Source: Doryteuthis pealeii (Eukaryota; Mollusca; Cephalopoda; Myopsida; Loliginidae). Taken from it: a stretch of 64,000 nt of DNA. Positions within the stretch are counted from its first letter, which is position 1, and each line of letters starts with the position of its first letter. The translations under genes and the position numbers were made by a program. The DNA is taken from contig CM042145.1 in assembly GCA_023376005.1 (NCBI GenBank), positions 57,832,540 through 57,896,539 on the forward strand, read 5' to 3'. The notes beneath the pieces were generated by a model that searched no databases, was not told where the DNA came from, and worked only from the letters and a program-made list of their open reading frames with translations. Positions 1-9,674 of the stretch are shown here, piece after piece.

Positions 1-23
1 ATATATATATATATATATATATA
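1..23. repeat. (AT)n microsatellite
   Basis: Uninterrupted AT dinucleotides at the window edge; the array probably continues outside. Confidence 0.95.
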
Positions 24-28
24 ATTAG

Positions 29-212
29 TCAAGGGGCCGGTAGAGCACCCACCTGTGTAGCACAGATTTGTTAATCTGATCTGTGGGGAACTGATGGTAT
101 GTGTGGTGCTCCACCTCACCAAAATAATCTGCTTGGTCTAGCGCTAGCGGGAAAGACTCTCTCTCTATCCGGCTGATACCGACAATAGGCCACTTCGCTA
201 ACTTTACTTTAA
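29..212 (+). mobile_element. SINE-B copy, 5' damaged
   Basis: Sense copy of the tRNA-Lys-like SINE. The head is cut short (GGTAGAGCACCCACCTGTG), then the body follows: the GTGGTGCTCCACCTCA block, CTTGGTCTAGCGCTAG, the CGGCTGATACCGAC block, and the end AACTTTACTTTAAC. The body matches the other SINE-B copies in this window. Confidence 0.85.
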
Positions 213-650
213 CTTATATATAAATTATTGTTTGTTTTTTTTCAGTGTTTGTCTTTTTTACCATTGTCACAAAACAATTTGTTCTTGATTTCTCATTTCG
301 TGTCTGTTTACTTGTGTGCAGATTTGTCAAAGGCAGTGAAAAAAACCCAAAACAAACAACAAAAAAAATGATAAAAACATTAACGTACATTGCAAATTAC
401 AACCATTAAAACTTGATAGAATTAGAATAACATTTTGGCTTTCTTATATAAAAAAAAAGTCATACTCAAAACTATTACTTACATAAATGAAAATAAAACC
501 ATAAATTTACATATGAATGACACAGGGACAGTCATTTATTAAAGCTTGATAATTAAAATTATTATATGACTTATATAACCCGTGACTGTGATAAACGACA
601 TTTGTTAGTACATATAATACACATTACATGTTGATAATTAACAATTTAAT
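213..650. other. AT-rich, nothing recognised
   Basis: Short A and T runs and no convincing frame or family match. Confidence 0.5.
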
Positions 651-654
651 ATCG

Positions 655-865
655 TTTATACTTACCTAGTGTACAAGGGCTTCTACCAGAGGGACGTCCC
701 TTCCAGGCAGCACTTTCCCACTCATCTAAAAGTTTTATTGTCCAGTGTCTGAGACGCACCAAAAAGGGAATGTCGACGAGACCTCGAAATTTTTGCACTG
801 GCCACTGCATGAGCTTCGTTGTGTGCGTGATTCCTCACGTGTAAAAAAAAATGCCTAGTGAGAGG
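655..865 (+). mobile_element. Family I copy 1
   Basis: Shares with the next copies the order: a block around TGTCTGAGACGCACC, AAAAGGGAATGTCGACGAGACC, a TTTTTGCACTGGCC block and CATGAGCTTCG. The 3' part seen elsewhere (ACCTTGTGTCACATT) is missing. Class not recognised; a SINE or other non-autonomous element is likely. Confidence 0.6.
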
Positions 866-869
866 CCAG

Positions 870-1065
870 GAAAATAATACTTACCAGGCATTCGTGTCTG
901 GTGGGTAAGGGCTGTATTTATTGCCCGGTGCCTGAGGCACAACTGAAAGGGGAATGCCGACCGAACCTAAACAATTCTTGCATCCGCTCCTTGGGACACA
1001 TGCTTCATGCGGGACACCCATTAAACAGACCTTGTGTCACATTTTAGCCATTTGGGGAGTCAATT
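870..1065 (+). mobile_element. Family I copy 2, most complete
   Basis: Contains GTGCCTGAGGCAC (itself a short hairpin), GGGGAATGCCGACCGAACC, GCGGGACACCCATTAAAC and ACCTTGTGTCACATTTT. The copy at 62.0-62.3 kb on the other strand matches it in order. Confidence 0.65.
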
Positions 1066-1089
1066 ACACCTCAAAATCAAAAAGTTCAG

Positions 1090-1275
1090 TTCCAGAGTGC
1101 CTTTCTTCAGAAAGTAACTTCCCTATCACCTAAAAGGGATAAAGCCTGGGATCATTGCCCACTACACACCTAAAGGGAAATACCGACGAAACTGGTAATT
1201 TTTTTAACACTCCCGGGAGGCTTGCCACCTGCGGGGGATCCCACATTAAATCAACCTTGTTATATTCTAGTTTCG
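1090..1275 (+). mobile_element. Family I copy 3
   Basis: Diverged copy: ACCTAAAGGGAAATACCGACG, TGCGGGGGATCCCACATTAA and CAACCTTGTTATATTCTAG align with copy 2. Four copies or pieces in one kilobase suggest a local cluster. Confidence 0.55.
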
Positions 1276-1297
1276 TAAAGAGCTGGATAGATTTTGC

Positions 1298-1323
1298 ATA
1301 TATATATATATATATATATATAC
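1298..1323. repeat. (TA)n microsatellite
   Basis: TA dinucleotides directly after family I copy 3. Confidence 0.95.
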
Positions 1324-1554
1324 ATATTTGAAAAAAAATCACAAATTTATGTACCTTTTAGAATTTAGTACTGTAACAATATTAAAAAACCCAACTTACT
1401 TTAAAAGGCTTAAGTTTTTATAATCTTTGTAAATAAAGTTTACAAAAGTCAAATAGCTACTTCTTTATGAGGATACTTTATGGTACTATGGAGTTAGGTA
1501 AAGTAAACCACGTAGTCTCAGGGAGCTGTCCTCCAAACTGCGTTTGCTCCCCTC

Positions 1555-1613
1555 ACCTAAAATGGGCCGGGCTGGGTTTTTGCACTAACCGTCACATGAG
1601 CTTCGATTTGTGC
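1555..1613 (+). mobile_element. Family I fragment
   Basis: GGGCTGGGTTTTTGCACTAACC and CACATGAGCTTCG match the middle of family I. It directly abuts the 5S-like sequence and could belong to the same composite element. Confidence 0.5.
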
Positions 1614-1816
1614 GTTCTTCTCCATGATAATCCCTGAAAGTATCGGTCTCCGCTAGATCACCGAAGTTAAGCAACGATAAGCCTGTTCAATACTTTATTG
1701 GGTGACCACTTAAACAACAACAGGTGCTTTGAGCAACCTGAATCGTTTGTTTATCGAAATGACTTAATTCGGCATTAAATGACTCGAAAAGGGTTGTTAT
1801 GCCATAAAACAAACCA
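1614..1816 (+). mobile_element. 5S rRNA-derived SINE
   Basis: Bases 1614-1736 align end to end with animal 5S rRNA. The core GATCACCGAAGTTAAGCAACG is intact, followed by a diverged middle, TATTGGGTGACC and CAACAGGTGCTTTGAGC. In real 5S genes this core carries the internal RNA polymerase III control region, whose A-box part is preserved here. Downstream (1768-1816) is the GGCATTAAATGACTCG..ATGCCATAAAAC hairpin tail also seen at the end of family C. A 5S head plus a LINE-like tail is the layout of SINE3-class elements. Identity to 5S is clearly below that of a functional gene, so this is not called a 5S gene. Confidence 0.8.
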
Positions 1817-2460
1817 ACCTATGTTAATCCGGCGTGGTGGGAGGTCAGGAAAATAAATACCTTATGATAAACTAAAATTTGTCAGTTTTTGTCATTCACA
1901 TTTTTCAAAAGAAAAAAAAAAAAGAAAAAGAAAAAAAAAGCGTGTGAGGTCTACATGTTAACCGTAAATTTATGCAGTGTTTTTGGTATGTTGAACACGA
2001 TAGTAATATCTGTGATGTGTTTGATCATCAAACTGTCCCTCACTAACGAATCAATGAAAATTTCAATATGCTTTTCTTTTTCTTCATATACACATGCCTA
2101 TCAACGTGAGCACCAACCCCAGTAAAAACGGACAGATATTTTCTTAATTACCTTTATTAGGTTATTCTGCAGCAGCAAATACTATTTTGTCACAGGGCAG
2201 TATCAGCCGAGGTGGGAGGCTGTCCTCTTTCAATTTTTATCTCTTGTAATATTTTTTATGAGTTTTATTTTAACAAAATGTAATATAGAAAGAAATACAA
2301 AACGATCAAAGGAAAGAATTCACAATTTTAAATGTACTTGTCGCTAATCATGTTGACGGCCTTTGATAACTTGAGGCCATATTCTAAATTTTGTTCGCCT
2401 CCCCCCCCCCCCCAAAAAAAAAAAAATTATTTCGGCTACGGTTCTGTATAGGCTGGTTTC
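1817..2460. other. AT-rich with poly-A and poly-C runs
   Basis: Contains a GTGGGAGGTCAGGAAAATAA phrase also found in diverged form near 859, an A-rich run near 1910-1940, and poly-C then poly-A at 2400-2427. The open frame through the A run is low complexity. Confidence 0.5.
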
Positions 2461-3329
2461 GACAAAAAGAGTCTTTTAATACTTGGGCTTCTTGGCGTTT
2501 TTCACCCTCATTACCCGACCAATCATTTAACTCCTAGATCAACTCTGTACTCAATGGCTTTAACTAAACCGTGATATAACTTTATCTAAAATATTGTAAT
2601 AAGTAATTGAGAGTTACTTCCCCTATTTTATGATTACCTCCCCTTTGGAAAACTCTAGTGAATACTACACTATATAAATTCTCAATAAGTGTACCTATTG
2701 TTCTAAGTAAAATAAAGCTTTCCAAAGTCTATTGGTATTATCGTTTGTCATTACAAGTATCAAATGTATTATCATACATGTTTCATGTTTGGTATAATAA
2801 TGTTAACAATATCGGCTACAATTATGTAAACTTAATCGAAAGAGCAATTTAACTATTTGTTTTCTGGTTTGTAGAAAGTATTAAAAATAACAACGATATT
2901 GTATATATAAATTCTATCATATTTCTTTTAATTTCCTTTTACTGAGACCTTATTGGTCAATTTAATGACATAAATGCTTCACTTAAAGGAACTTATAGTC
3001 TTATTCCACATTTTGTTCACCTCTGCCCCCCCCCAACATTTATCTCTGCTACGGTCTTATGTCATCACTTATCTTTAAAATCGTGTAAAAAAAGAAAACG
3101 AAAAGAAACTTTATAATTATTTATTAAGCATAGTTTATTTGTGATATACGATTATAAGTATTTATTTCGTATCCATTAATTAAGTTACAGGTTGTTTTTT
3201 TTTAAAAAGCCACAATTTTGTCTCGTCACAATTAATTTAATGTGGTTGGTTAGTGTTAGTTAAGTTTTGTAGAGAAATGTTTTTTTTTTTTGCATTGAGT
3301 GAGACGTAAGGGATTTATCGAGTAAATAA
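2461..3329. other. AT-rich; second copy of a 2.39-kb motif
   Basis: The phrase ATTTTGTTCACCTCTGCCCC near 3010 repeats one at about 2390 (ATTTTGTTCGCCTCCCCC), each followed by a CTACGGT phrase. This suggests a small dispersed repeat. Nothing else recognised. Confidence 0.45.
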
Positions 3330-3572
3330 AGTAAAGTAAAGTCGTCGGGGCGGCCTAATGTTGGTATGAGCCATACAGCGAGGAGGTCTATCCCCTTTTC
3401 ACTAGCGCTAGACCAAGGAGATTATTTTAGCGTCTGAGGTGGAGCGCCACACCTACCATCAGCTCCTTACTTTACCGCACAGACCCCTGTGCTACTCATA
3501 CGCTGAGTTGGCGAGGGCCGGTATCGAACTAGGAACCTTGTGATTTCTAGCCGAACGCTCTACCGACTGAGC
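3330..3572 (-). mobile_element. SINE-B, full length
   Basis: On the minus strand it begins GCTCAGTCGGTAGAGCG (A box) and reads through a GTTCGATACCGGC B-box region, the AACTCAGCGTATGAG block, CTTGGTCTAGCGCTAG and CGGCCTTA-type end blocks to an ACTTTACTTTAC tail. The head resembles tRNA-Lys. Non-autonomous; needs a partner LINE. Confidence 0.9.
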
Positions 3573-3614
3573 TATTTGTTTTTTTTTTCTTGTAACTTTT
3601 TTCCGTGATTTTTT

Positions 3615-3898
3615 TTCCTGTGTTCCACGGGCAGGATATGACAACAGCTCAATTTTTAGGCGGAGTGAAATTGGTTTGAATTTGGAGTTTTCCTTTTCCT
3701 AGACTGGTTACCTTATCAAGGTTAAAGAACATAGTCTGCCCTACTATTTTTCCATAACTGAGGTGGGGGTGGGGGTAGTTGGATTCACGCCTTTCCCAAG
3801 GCGCGAATGGAAATGAAAATAATCTCGTGCAGGAATTAAACTCTTGTCGCCGATTCCATTTCTTACGACGATACCCATTACGCTAAGCATGCATCCTT
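3615..3898 (-). mobile_element. SINE-A, antisense copy
   Basis: Reverse complement shows the tRNA-Val-like head, the TACCC..GGGAAAGG block, the GGGCAGACT block, TAGGAAAAGGAAAACTCC and the GATATGACA tail region. One of only three SINE-A copies on this strand. Confidence 0.85.
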
Positions 3899-4010
3899 AT
3901 GTGACCAAGTATGAGGAGATTCTAATGAGAATCAAACTCAGTAGCAATTGGTTTTCTCACCATATTCGCCAACCATTACAACACGCCAAATGCCCAATGA
4001 TGAAAATCTC
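3899..4010 (-). mobile_element. Family D tRNA-like unit
   Basis: Reverse complement contains TGTAATGGTTGGCGAA and TGAGTTTGATTCTCATTAG, an A-box/B-box pair at tRNA spacing. Abuts SINE-A. Confidence 0.6.
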
Positions 4011-4555
4011 ATTTTAAAACCGGGTTTTTAGTTTTGTTTCTTACAAATTTGAAACATTAACATTTTAATATTCAAAATAATGGTGTGAAAAAAAATCTCC
4101 AACCTCCACGTTAAATGGACAGAGGATTTTTTTTTTTGTAATTGATTAAATCCGATGGGTAATTTGGCGCGCATGCCCCCCCCCCTCCACACAATGTTGT
4201 CAATTAAAACAAGATAACTGATAAGTCGGTTGTACTTATTTTTAGTACGCCCAGTACGCTCACAAGTCCGCCCATTTATAACTTCCGATATCAATAGAAA
4301 CGTGCAGACTTACAAGTACGGCTGAAAATCCGTCCGTGAAAAGGTTAGAGTTAGAAATAAGATTACAATAGATATTTATAGAAATGTCATAAAGTTAAAT
4401 AAGTCTGTAAATTAGGTAAAATATTATCTCTATTTTATTTTTACAAAGTAATCTTTCCGTAAATAAAAATAGTATTTTATTTTGTGAATAAATAGCGGGA
4501 GATTTTTTTGTTAATTTCAATCATTTGTTGCTTTTAGTATATTAAAAAAACCCAC
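4011..4555. other. AT-rich, nothing recognised
   Basis: An 88-codon minus frame here runs through poly-T and poly-C and shows no family signature. No repeats assigned. Confidence 0.45.
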
Positions 4556-4640
4556 AGTTATATGTTGGGGTGGGGTCTTACCCCTCCACAGGGGGATACA
4601 GTCAGAGTACTCTAAGACCCGCCGACAGGGCGCTTTTTTA
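4556..4640 (-). mobile_element. Family C, 5'-end fragment
   Basis: Reverse complement gives GCGCCCTGTCGGCGGGTCTTAG then GAGGGGTAAGACCCC, matching the first 80 bp of the full copy at 47.76 kb. Confidence 0.65.
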
Positions 4641-4920
4641 GTAGATTTTAAAACTCTAGTGAATTTGGCATTGAAAATGTCCCAATTGATACTGTTTGGA
4701 TAGTTTGTTTTAATACAAATATTAATCCAAATTTTAGAACCAAATAATTTAGTTTGTATTATTTAGAAGAAAATAATTTTCATAAAATATTTTCTCCAGT
4801 TTTCTTTAAAAAAAATAAGTTTTACGAAAATTGATTAAATATTATAAGAGCTTTCATTAATTTCTATCGGGGCGGGGGGTGTGTGTGACAAGATCATGAT
4901 TATTTGTATTTTAAAAGCTA

Positions 4921-4948
4921 AAACACACACACACACACACACACATAT
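4921..4948. repeat. (CA)n microsatellite
   Basis: About 13 CA units. Confidence 0.95.
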
Positions 4949-4959
4949 AACAATTAACC

Positions 4960-5110
4960 ACAAACAGGCCATATGTAATGGTGGCCGGGGTATAGGCAGT
5001 CATTTTTTAAGCGCAGGTTAGTCTAGAACAATGTCAGAAGTATGGGGGCACTCAGTGAGAATCGAATTCGCTATCAATAGTCCTCTAGCCTATCTCGTTA
5101 ACCATTATAC
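4960..5110 (-). mobile_element. Family D tRNA-like unit with tail
   Basis: Reverse complement holds GGTATAATGGTTAACGAG and GCGAATTCGATTCTCACTGA, the A- and B-box pair, followed by AGTGCCCCCATAC. Confidence 0.65.
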
Positions 5111-5267
5111 CCTTCATTGGACATAGAGACTGATTACTCAACCTCTTTTTATTTCTTCTTTTCAACCCCCCCCCGCCATGTTTATCACTTTCTGATCCGC
5201 AGACATTTATCTACACCTGGATCATGCCATCGACTCACCCCCCCCCCCCAGGGTTCGATAACGATCA

Positions 5268-5350
5268 CTTTGGGGATTCTTGGTCCGGCACAAATTCCCA
5301 AGTGAGGATCGAATTCACTATAGTAGTAATGGTTTGCAAGACTGTTCCAA
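5268..5350 (-). mobile_element. Family D fragment
   Basis: Reverse complement contains AGTGAATTCGATCCTCACTT, the B-box half; the A-box half is degraded. Two poly-C tracts lie just upstream. Confidence 0.45.
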
Positions 5351-5720
5351 GGTGTGACATCGAAATTCATGAGAAAATTGAATGAGCATTGGAAGGTTAT
5401 TTGTTTTAGTCTCTGTTCATGCTTGAAGGCAATACAAATTGCATTTCCAACATTATCAGTTCTCGTACAGCGAATAGAATTGCAGATAATTTGTACAAAA
5501 ACGGCTATAATTCAAATAGTTGACATCGGGGACGGGCTGATAGTGATCTGTGCCCCCCAGGGTAAAAAGGGGTTATTGGTTCTCTTAGAGCCCCCCCCCC
5601 TTACCATCCATTCTATGATGAAAGGGTAAATGTTGTTTCTAGATTTACATCGCTAGAAATATATTGGACTGTTTGTATTTCCAGTGCAACTGAGTAGCGT
5701 TACAAACGTATCTATTATAC
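5351..5720. other. Nothing recognised; poly-C tract
   Basis: A 91-codon frame starting at 5354 has no recognisable domain and runs through poly-C near 5591. The last 19 bases before the next element form the left target-site duplication. Confidence 0.4.
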
Positions 5721-5739
5721 TATATCAAGAGAACAGCAG

Positions 5740-6037
5740 TTATCTTGTTCTAATTGCAGGAGGTATGTGCTGTAATGGTTAGAGTTGTAGGATATGGACT
5801 CGTCGACCAGAGTTAAAATTCTGGACGAGGCTGTTTGCATTTCCTAGTGTTAATACCCTTGGGAAAGGTATGAATCCATATATTCTCCCTCCAGCTATGG
5901 GTAAATAGTAGGACAGACTGGGCTCTTTAACCTTGGATAGGTAACCAGTCTAGAAGAAGGAAAACTCCGAATTCAAACCTGTTAAACTCCGTTTAAGAAA
6001 TTGATTTTGTGTCGCACCCTGCTCGTGCGGATGGGTT

Positions 6038-6083
<46 letters not shown>
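5740..6083 (+). mobile_element. SINE-A with (TA)n tail and 19-bp target duplication
   Basis: Head GCTGTAATGGTTAGAG and a GAGTTAAAATTC B-box region, then the conserved core (CCCTTGGGAAAGGTATGAAT, GGGTAAATAGTAGGACAGAC, AACCAGTCTAG) and the GTGTCGCACCCTGCTCGTGC tail, ending in (TA)n at 6042-6088. The direct repeat tatatcaagagaacagcag at 5721-5739 and 6084-6102 brackets it, as expected for target-primed LINE-mediated insertion; its first bases merge with the TA tail. Confidence 0.9.
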
Positions 6084-6090
<7 letters not shown>

Positions 6091-6102
6091 AGAGAACAGC
6101 AG

Positions 6103-6265
6103 GGTATTCTGGTATTATTTGTCTGAATTCTTTAGATAAGGTTTGATATGTATTATTTTGATTTTTCGAACTGTTATCCCCATCTTTATTGTGATATATA
6201 AAAACGCAACGTTTCGGTCGTGGTATCTCCCGTCTCTCTTCATGTAGTCCTTGTCTATCCAAGCA
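6103..6265 (-). mobile_element. SINE-E 3' part
   Basis: Reverse complement carries ATGAAGAGAGACGGGAG..GACCGAAACGTTGCG and ACAATAAAGATGGGGATAAC. Preceded on + by the SINE-A target duplication. Confidence 0.7.
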
Positions 6266-6279
6266 TAGCAATGATTCAA

Positions 6280-6380
6280 TTTTGGGGAAACCAGTCCAGA
6301 AGAAAGAAAATTCTGAATTAAAACCAGCTTTACTCCGTTTAAAAATTGATCGTGTGCCACATCCTGTCCGTAACGGGGGG
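6280..6380 (+). mobile_element. SINE-A 3' fragment
   Basis: AACCAGTCCAGAAGAAAG, ACTCCGTTTAAAAATTGA and GTGCCACATCCTGTCC match the last third of SINE-A. Confidence 0.65.
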
Positions 6381-7299
6381 TTTAATGAAATACATACATT
6401 ATATTTAGAGATATAGATCTTTAGAAACATATATATGGAATGAATGATTCAAACGTTAATAATCCTTCTTTAATGTGGGTTCTGACAACTGTCAGTCCGC
6501 CACTGGACGAGGAATTATTATTATCTTATACTGGTGGTTGGAAGTTCTACTTGTTGGAGGTGTGTAGTGCAAACAATCATATACTCTGCTTCAGTGGAAG
6601 AAGCAGACAAGCGAAGTCACAAGAACAAATCAAATAAGAAGAATTAACTGATAGGAGATATCAACAAACTATAGATAGCAAACAATGGTTCAGTTCAAAA
6701 TCTTTAGAAAGTTATGACACTCCGAGAAGGCCGGGTTGTAGCAGCATCGTCCGTGGCCTGCACAGCCTCACCTGTTAAACTATGAAGTTTTACCGTTGAA
6801 TTTAGGCGGGTTACTTGGCTTTTTATTTTATTTTTCAAAGAATGAGACTCTTAATCAAACAATGAGAGTTTACATAATAAAACACGTTTGGATTTTTTTT
6901 TCGAAGGTCCTCAAAAATTAACCTTAATCCATAAAAAAATAGCAACTCATTAAAAAGATTCTAGAAAAAATAATTTTACGAAAGTTGAAGATTCTCTAAA
7001 TGTTTCATCTCTTTACAGTTAAAGATTTTCATATGATGAATTTAAGCAAAAATCGATTAAAGTTGAAACGGAGAGAGATCGATCCTCAGAAACGTCAACG
7101 ATGAATTAAGAATAATAACAAAAACAAAATTCGACTTAAATTCGAAAGAACTAGTGTCAAATCAACTTCCACGTTCTTTATATTGGTTGTTGTTACTTTG
7201 TGTTATTTATCTAGTCCCTTCTTCGACAATTGTAGGAAACGAGACACAAAGTCACATTTTTGAGCGGGATTCTTCCCGCGCACGAATGCACAGTCGAGG
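6381..7299. other. AT-rich, nothing firm
   Basis: A 65-codon + frame at 6440-6637 is unidentified. The rest is A/T-rich without a family match. Confidence 0.4.
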
Positions 7300-7634
7300 G
7301 TGGTTTGGTTTCCTTCAACCCCCACCCCGCAATTTGGGAGGAAGAATCCGATATTCGACCTGGTCCTTTTGTCTCTGTTGTTTGGTAGAATGTTTGAAAT
7401 ATCATTAACGTTATTTATAAGAATTCGCTACCAGATAAAATGGATTTCAGAGTTATTACCTTCATCAGTAGTGAATGCCCCATCTCTAAACTCCTTCAAG
7501 GCAAAGTTGGATAATCTGTGGAATGACATTAAATATTCAGTGGATTTAAAATGAATATTTATAAGGAACAGCTGACAGGTCTCAGACCTAATAGACTAGC
7601 TGAAAAGATATTATTATTATTATTATTATTATTA
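7300..7634 (+). pseudogene. LINE ORF2 C-terminal end with (ATT)n tail (CR1/L2-like)
   Basis: The frame ending at the stop at 7552-7554 contains LPSSVVNAPSLNSFKAKLDN. That is the C-terminal signature of many CR1/L2-type reverse transcriptases (W-N-x-LP..V..APSLNSFK..LD). Only the last ~40 residues are credible; the upstream part of the frame does not resemble the RT thumb. After the stop come ~50 bp of 3' UTR (GGAACAGCTGACAGG, a CCTAATAGACTAGCTG stretch) and the (ATT)n array at 7609-7634, which fits the simple-repeat 3' terminus such LINEs carry. A 5'-truncated dead copy. Confidence 0.7.
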
Positions 7635-7754
7635 CTTTTATTCTAAAATCTTTTTTGGAAATTCTATTAATCTAAATAAAAAAGCAAAAAACAACAAAAC
7701 AATTGAAAAACTTTATGAACCTGGATTAAATAAAAAGTTCCGTTTAAAGTTTCG

Positions 7755-7920
7755 TGAAGGCTACCCATTACGACATGAACACTCCCGAATTCAATAAGAA
7801 GTTTTCCGAGTTCGACAAGAAACACCTAAAGAAGGCCGGAAGACATATCGGCTGAAACGTTGTGTATTTAACAATAAAGATGAGGACATCAGTCCGAAAA
7901 ATGTAAATGATACAAATCTA
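7755..7920 (+). mobile_element. SINE-E, 3' half
   Basis: Reads GTGAAGGCTACC, CGACAAGAAACACCTAAAGA, AGGCCGG..CGGCTGAAACGTTGTG, then AACAATAAAGATGAGGACA. The tRNA-like head is absent (5' truncation). Confidence 0.8.
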
Positions 7921-8851
7921 ATTTTTTTAAAAGTATTTATAAGTTTAATTTTGTGAATATTTTCGAAATTTTAAAGTTGTTATATTTTTTAAAACTATTT
8001 AAAAAGACTTTATTTTCAAAGCAATTTTTTTAGTTAAAAAAAAAAGTTTTAATCTTATAATTTGAACTTTTATATTTAAACGAGACTCAAAATTGAATCC
8101 ATTTTCCCCGCTGACCGAAGGTCGTAGAATAACGGCCTGATAATTGCAATAAATAGAAACTGAGATTAATAAGGGGAAAAAAAAGCTGGTATAAAAAATA
8201 ATTGAAAGAAATAAAGAAAAGACAGTTACGTGAAAGAAATGGAGACAATTTCAGAAAAGCTGTGTCCACTCAAATAGAATCAAATCTGGTCTGAAAGAAT
8301 CTGATTGCGCTCGCAATTTCAATGTTTTCTTTTCTTCTTCTTTTATTTCATTAACATCCTGCTGTTTTTCATAACGATTTTTCTTTTATAAAGTCAGTTG
8401 ATGGAAACGAACTAGGAAGATAATCTCCACTCAGATTTGATTTAGTTCACAGGCAAACTCTAGTTGTGGTAAAAAAAAAAAAACTGAGTGGGCGGCATCG
8501 TAGATTGAACCTTGTAATCTCCACTCCAATCAGATAGGAAGAAACTCAGCAGTAGCGTAGAGCGGTTAAAACAAGAAAGAAAGTAACGTTTTGAGCTGAC
8601 CTTTTGAAAGTCGGTTGTGCGCATGCCCATAGCACGTAAGTACCAATATTTTTTTAAAGGCTGAGAACTTGTTTATTCGATTGAAAATTTATTTATTTTA
8701 TAAAGGAAAGATTTTTAAAAAAAGAAGAAAAGAAATTTAATCTCTAAATATTGTTTCAAATCTCACCAGATGATTTCGATTTTTGCAGTTAACTTTTTCT
8801 TCTTTGTAGTTTTTCTTTCTTTTACTGTAGTATCTATTTCTCTAAACATGT

Positions 8852-8856
<5 letters not shown>
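7921..8856. other. AT-rich, nothing recognised
   Basis: Long A and T runs. GTGCGCATGCCC near 8617 resembles an NRF1-type palindrome but stands alone. Confidence 0.45.

Positions 8857-8900
<44 letters not shown>
8857..8900. repeat. (TA)n microsatellite
   Basis: About 22 TA units. Confidence 0.95.
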
Positions 8901-8904
<4 letters not shown>

Positions 8905-8984
8905 TAAGGTAGCGTAGACAATAAGTAAACAGTGCTTGTTTACTGACAGTTTCTCGTGTATGTGATTCTCAAACCAGATAGACA

Positions 8985-9062
8985 TGTTCTATCCTCTATA
9001 TTGAGCACTATTTACTTATAAATATAGTACACTATATCATCAATATTATATATGCATACATA
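8985..9062. repeat. Dispersed repeat, inverted partner at 63.87 kb
   Basis: ATCCTCTATATTGAGCACTA and TTTACTTATAAATATAG are matched in reverse complement at 63870-63945. Class unknown. Confidence 0.65.
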
Positions 9063-9129
9063 TATATTAGTGTGTATGATATCCTCATTATCACTAAAAT
9101 GCTTTTACATGAGAAACCTATGGCATATA

Positions 9130-9372
9130 AAATGATTAACAGCTCAGTTCCATTCCACCCTCCAAACACACAGGAAGCACCTGTTCCCTAGCCTGAAAGA
9201 AAGGGGGGGGTGAGGATGGGTGTATTATTTCCCAATGCCTGAGGCGCCCCTGAAAATGAATGCCGACAGAATCCAAGCAATTCATTCTAAAAACCACCCC
9301 GTGAAAATGTTGCTTCCCGCTGAACACTTCATATTAAATCGACCTTATGTTACATTCTGGTCACGTGGGAGG
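9130..9372 (+). mobile_element. Family I copy
   Basis: Contains CCCAATGCCTGAGGCGCCCC, GAATGCCGACAGAATCC, TTAAATCGACCTTATGTTAC and ATTCTGGTCACG in family I order. Confidence 0.65.
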
Positions 9373-9580
9373 TTGGATAAAAAAAACAAACTCGGATATG
9401 AGAAACTTAAACTATCAAGAACAATGACGGGGGATGGAAAAATCAAAGCAAGAAGAGAATGTTTTTTGGTTTTTAATTTTTTTTAATCCCTTTCATAGAA
9501 ATGACCACACACTTTACGAAAAATTGAGGGAAAAAGTAAATCATTTATATATCATTGTTTGAATAATTTTACACACAGAC

Positions 9581-9600
9581 TATCTCTCTCTTTCTCTCTT

Positions 9601-9671
<71 letters not shown>
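9581..9671. repeat. (CT)n(TA)n compound microsatellite
   Basis: CT-rich run grading into about 29 TA units. Confidence 0.95.

Positions 9672-9674
<3 letters not shown>

Noticed and set aside
1614..1736. Functional 5S rRNA gene
   Set aside because: Many substitutions in the stems and the middle, no T-run terminator right after the 3' end, and it is fused to a SINE tail.
1889..2125. 78-codon frame with a poly-lysine run
   Set aside because: The lysines come from a poly-A tract; no conserved domain.
6042..6088. Telomeric or centromeric satellite
   Set aside because: TA tracts here are ordinary microsatellites at SINE tails, with no TTAGGG-type repeats or long satellite arrays.
8614..8630. NRF1-like GCGCATGC palindrome (also 4170 and 18435)
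   Set aside because: Only the 8-base core matches, it is isolated, and there is no promoter context.
9136..9486. Overlapping frames of 63 and 88 codons
   Set aside because: Both lie mainly on a family I copy; the frame is not kept in other copies.
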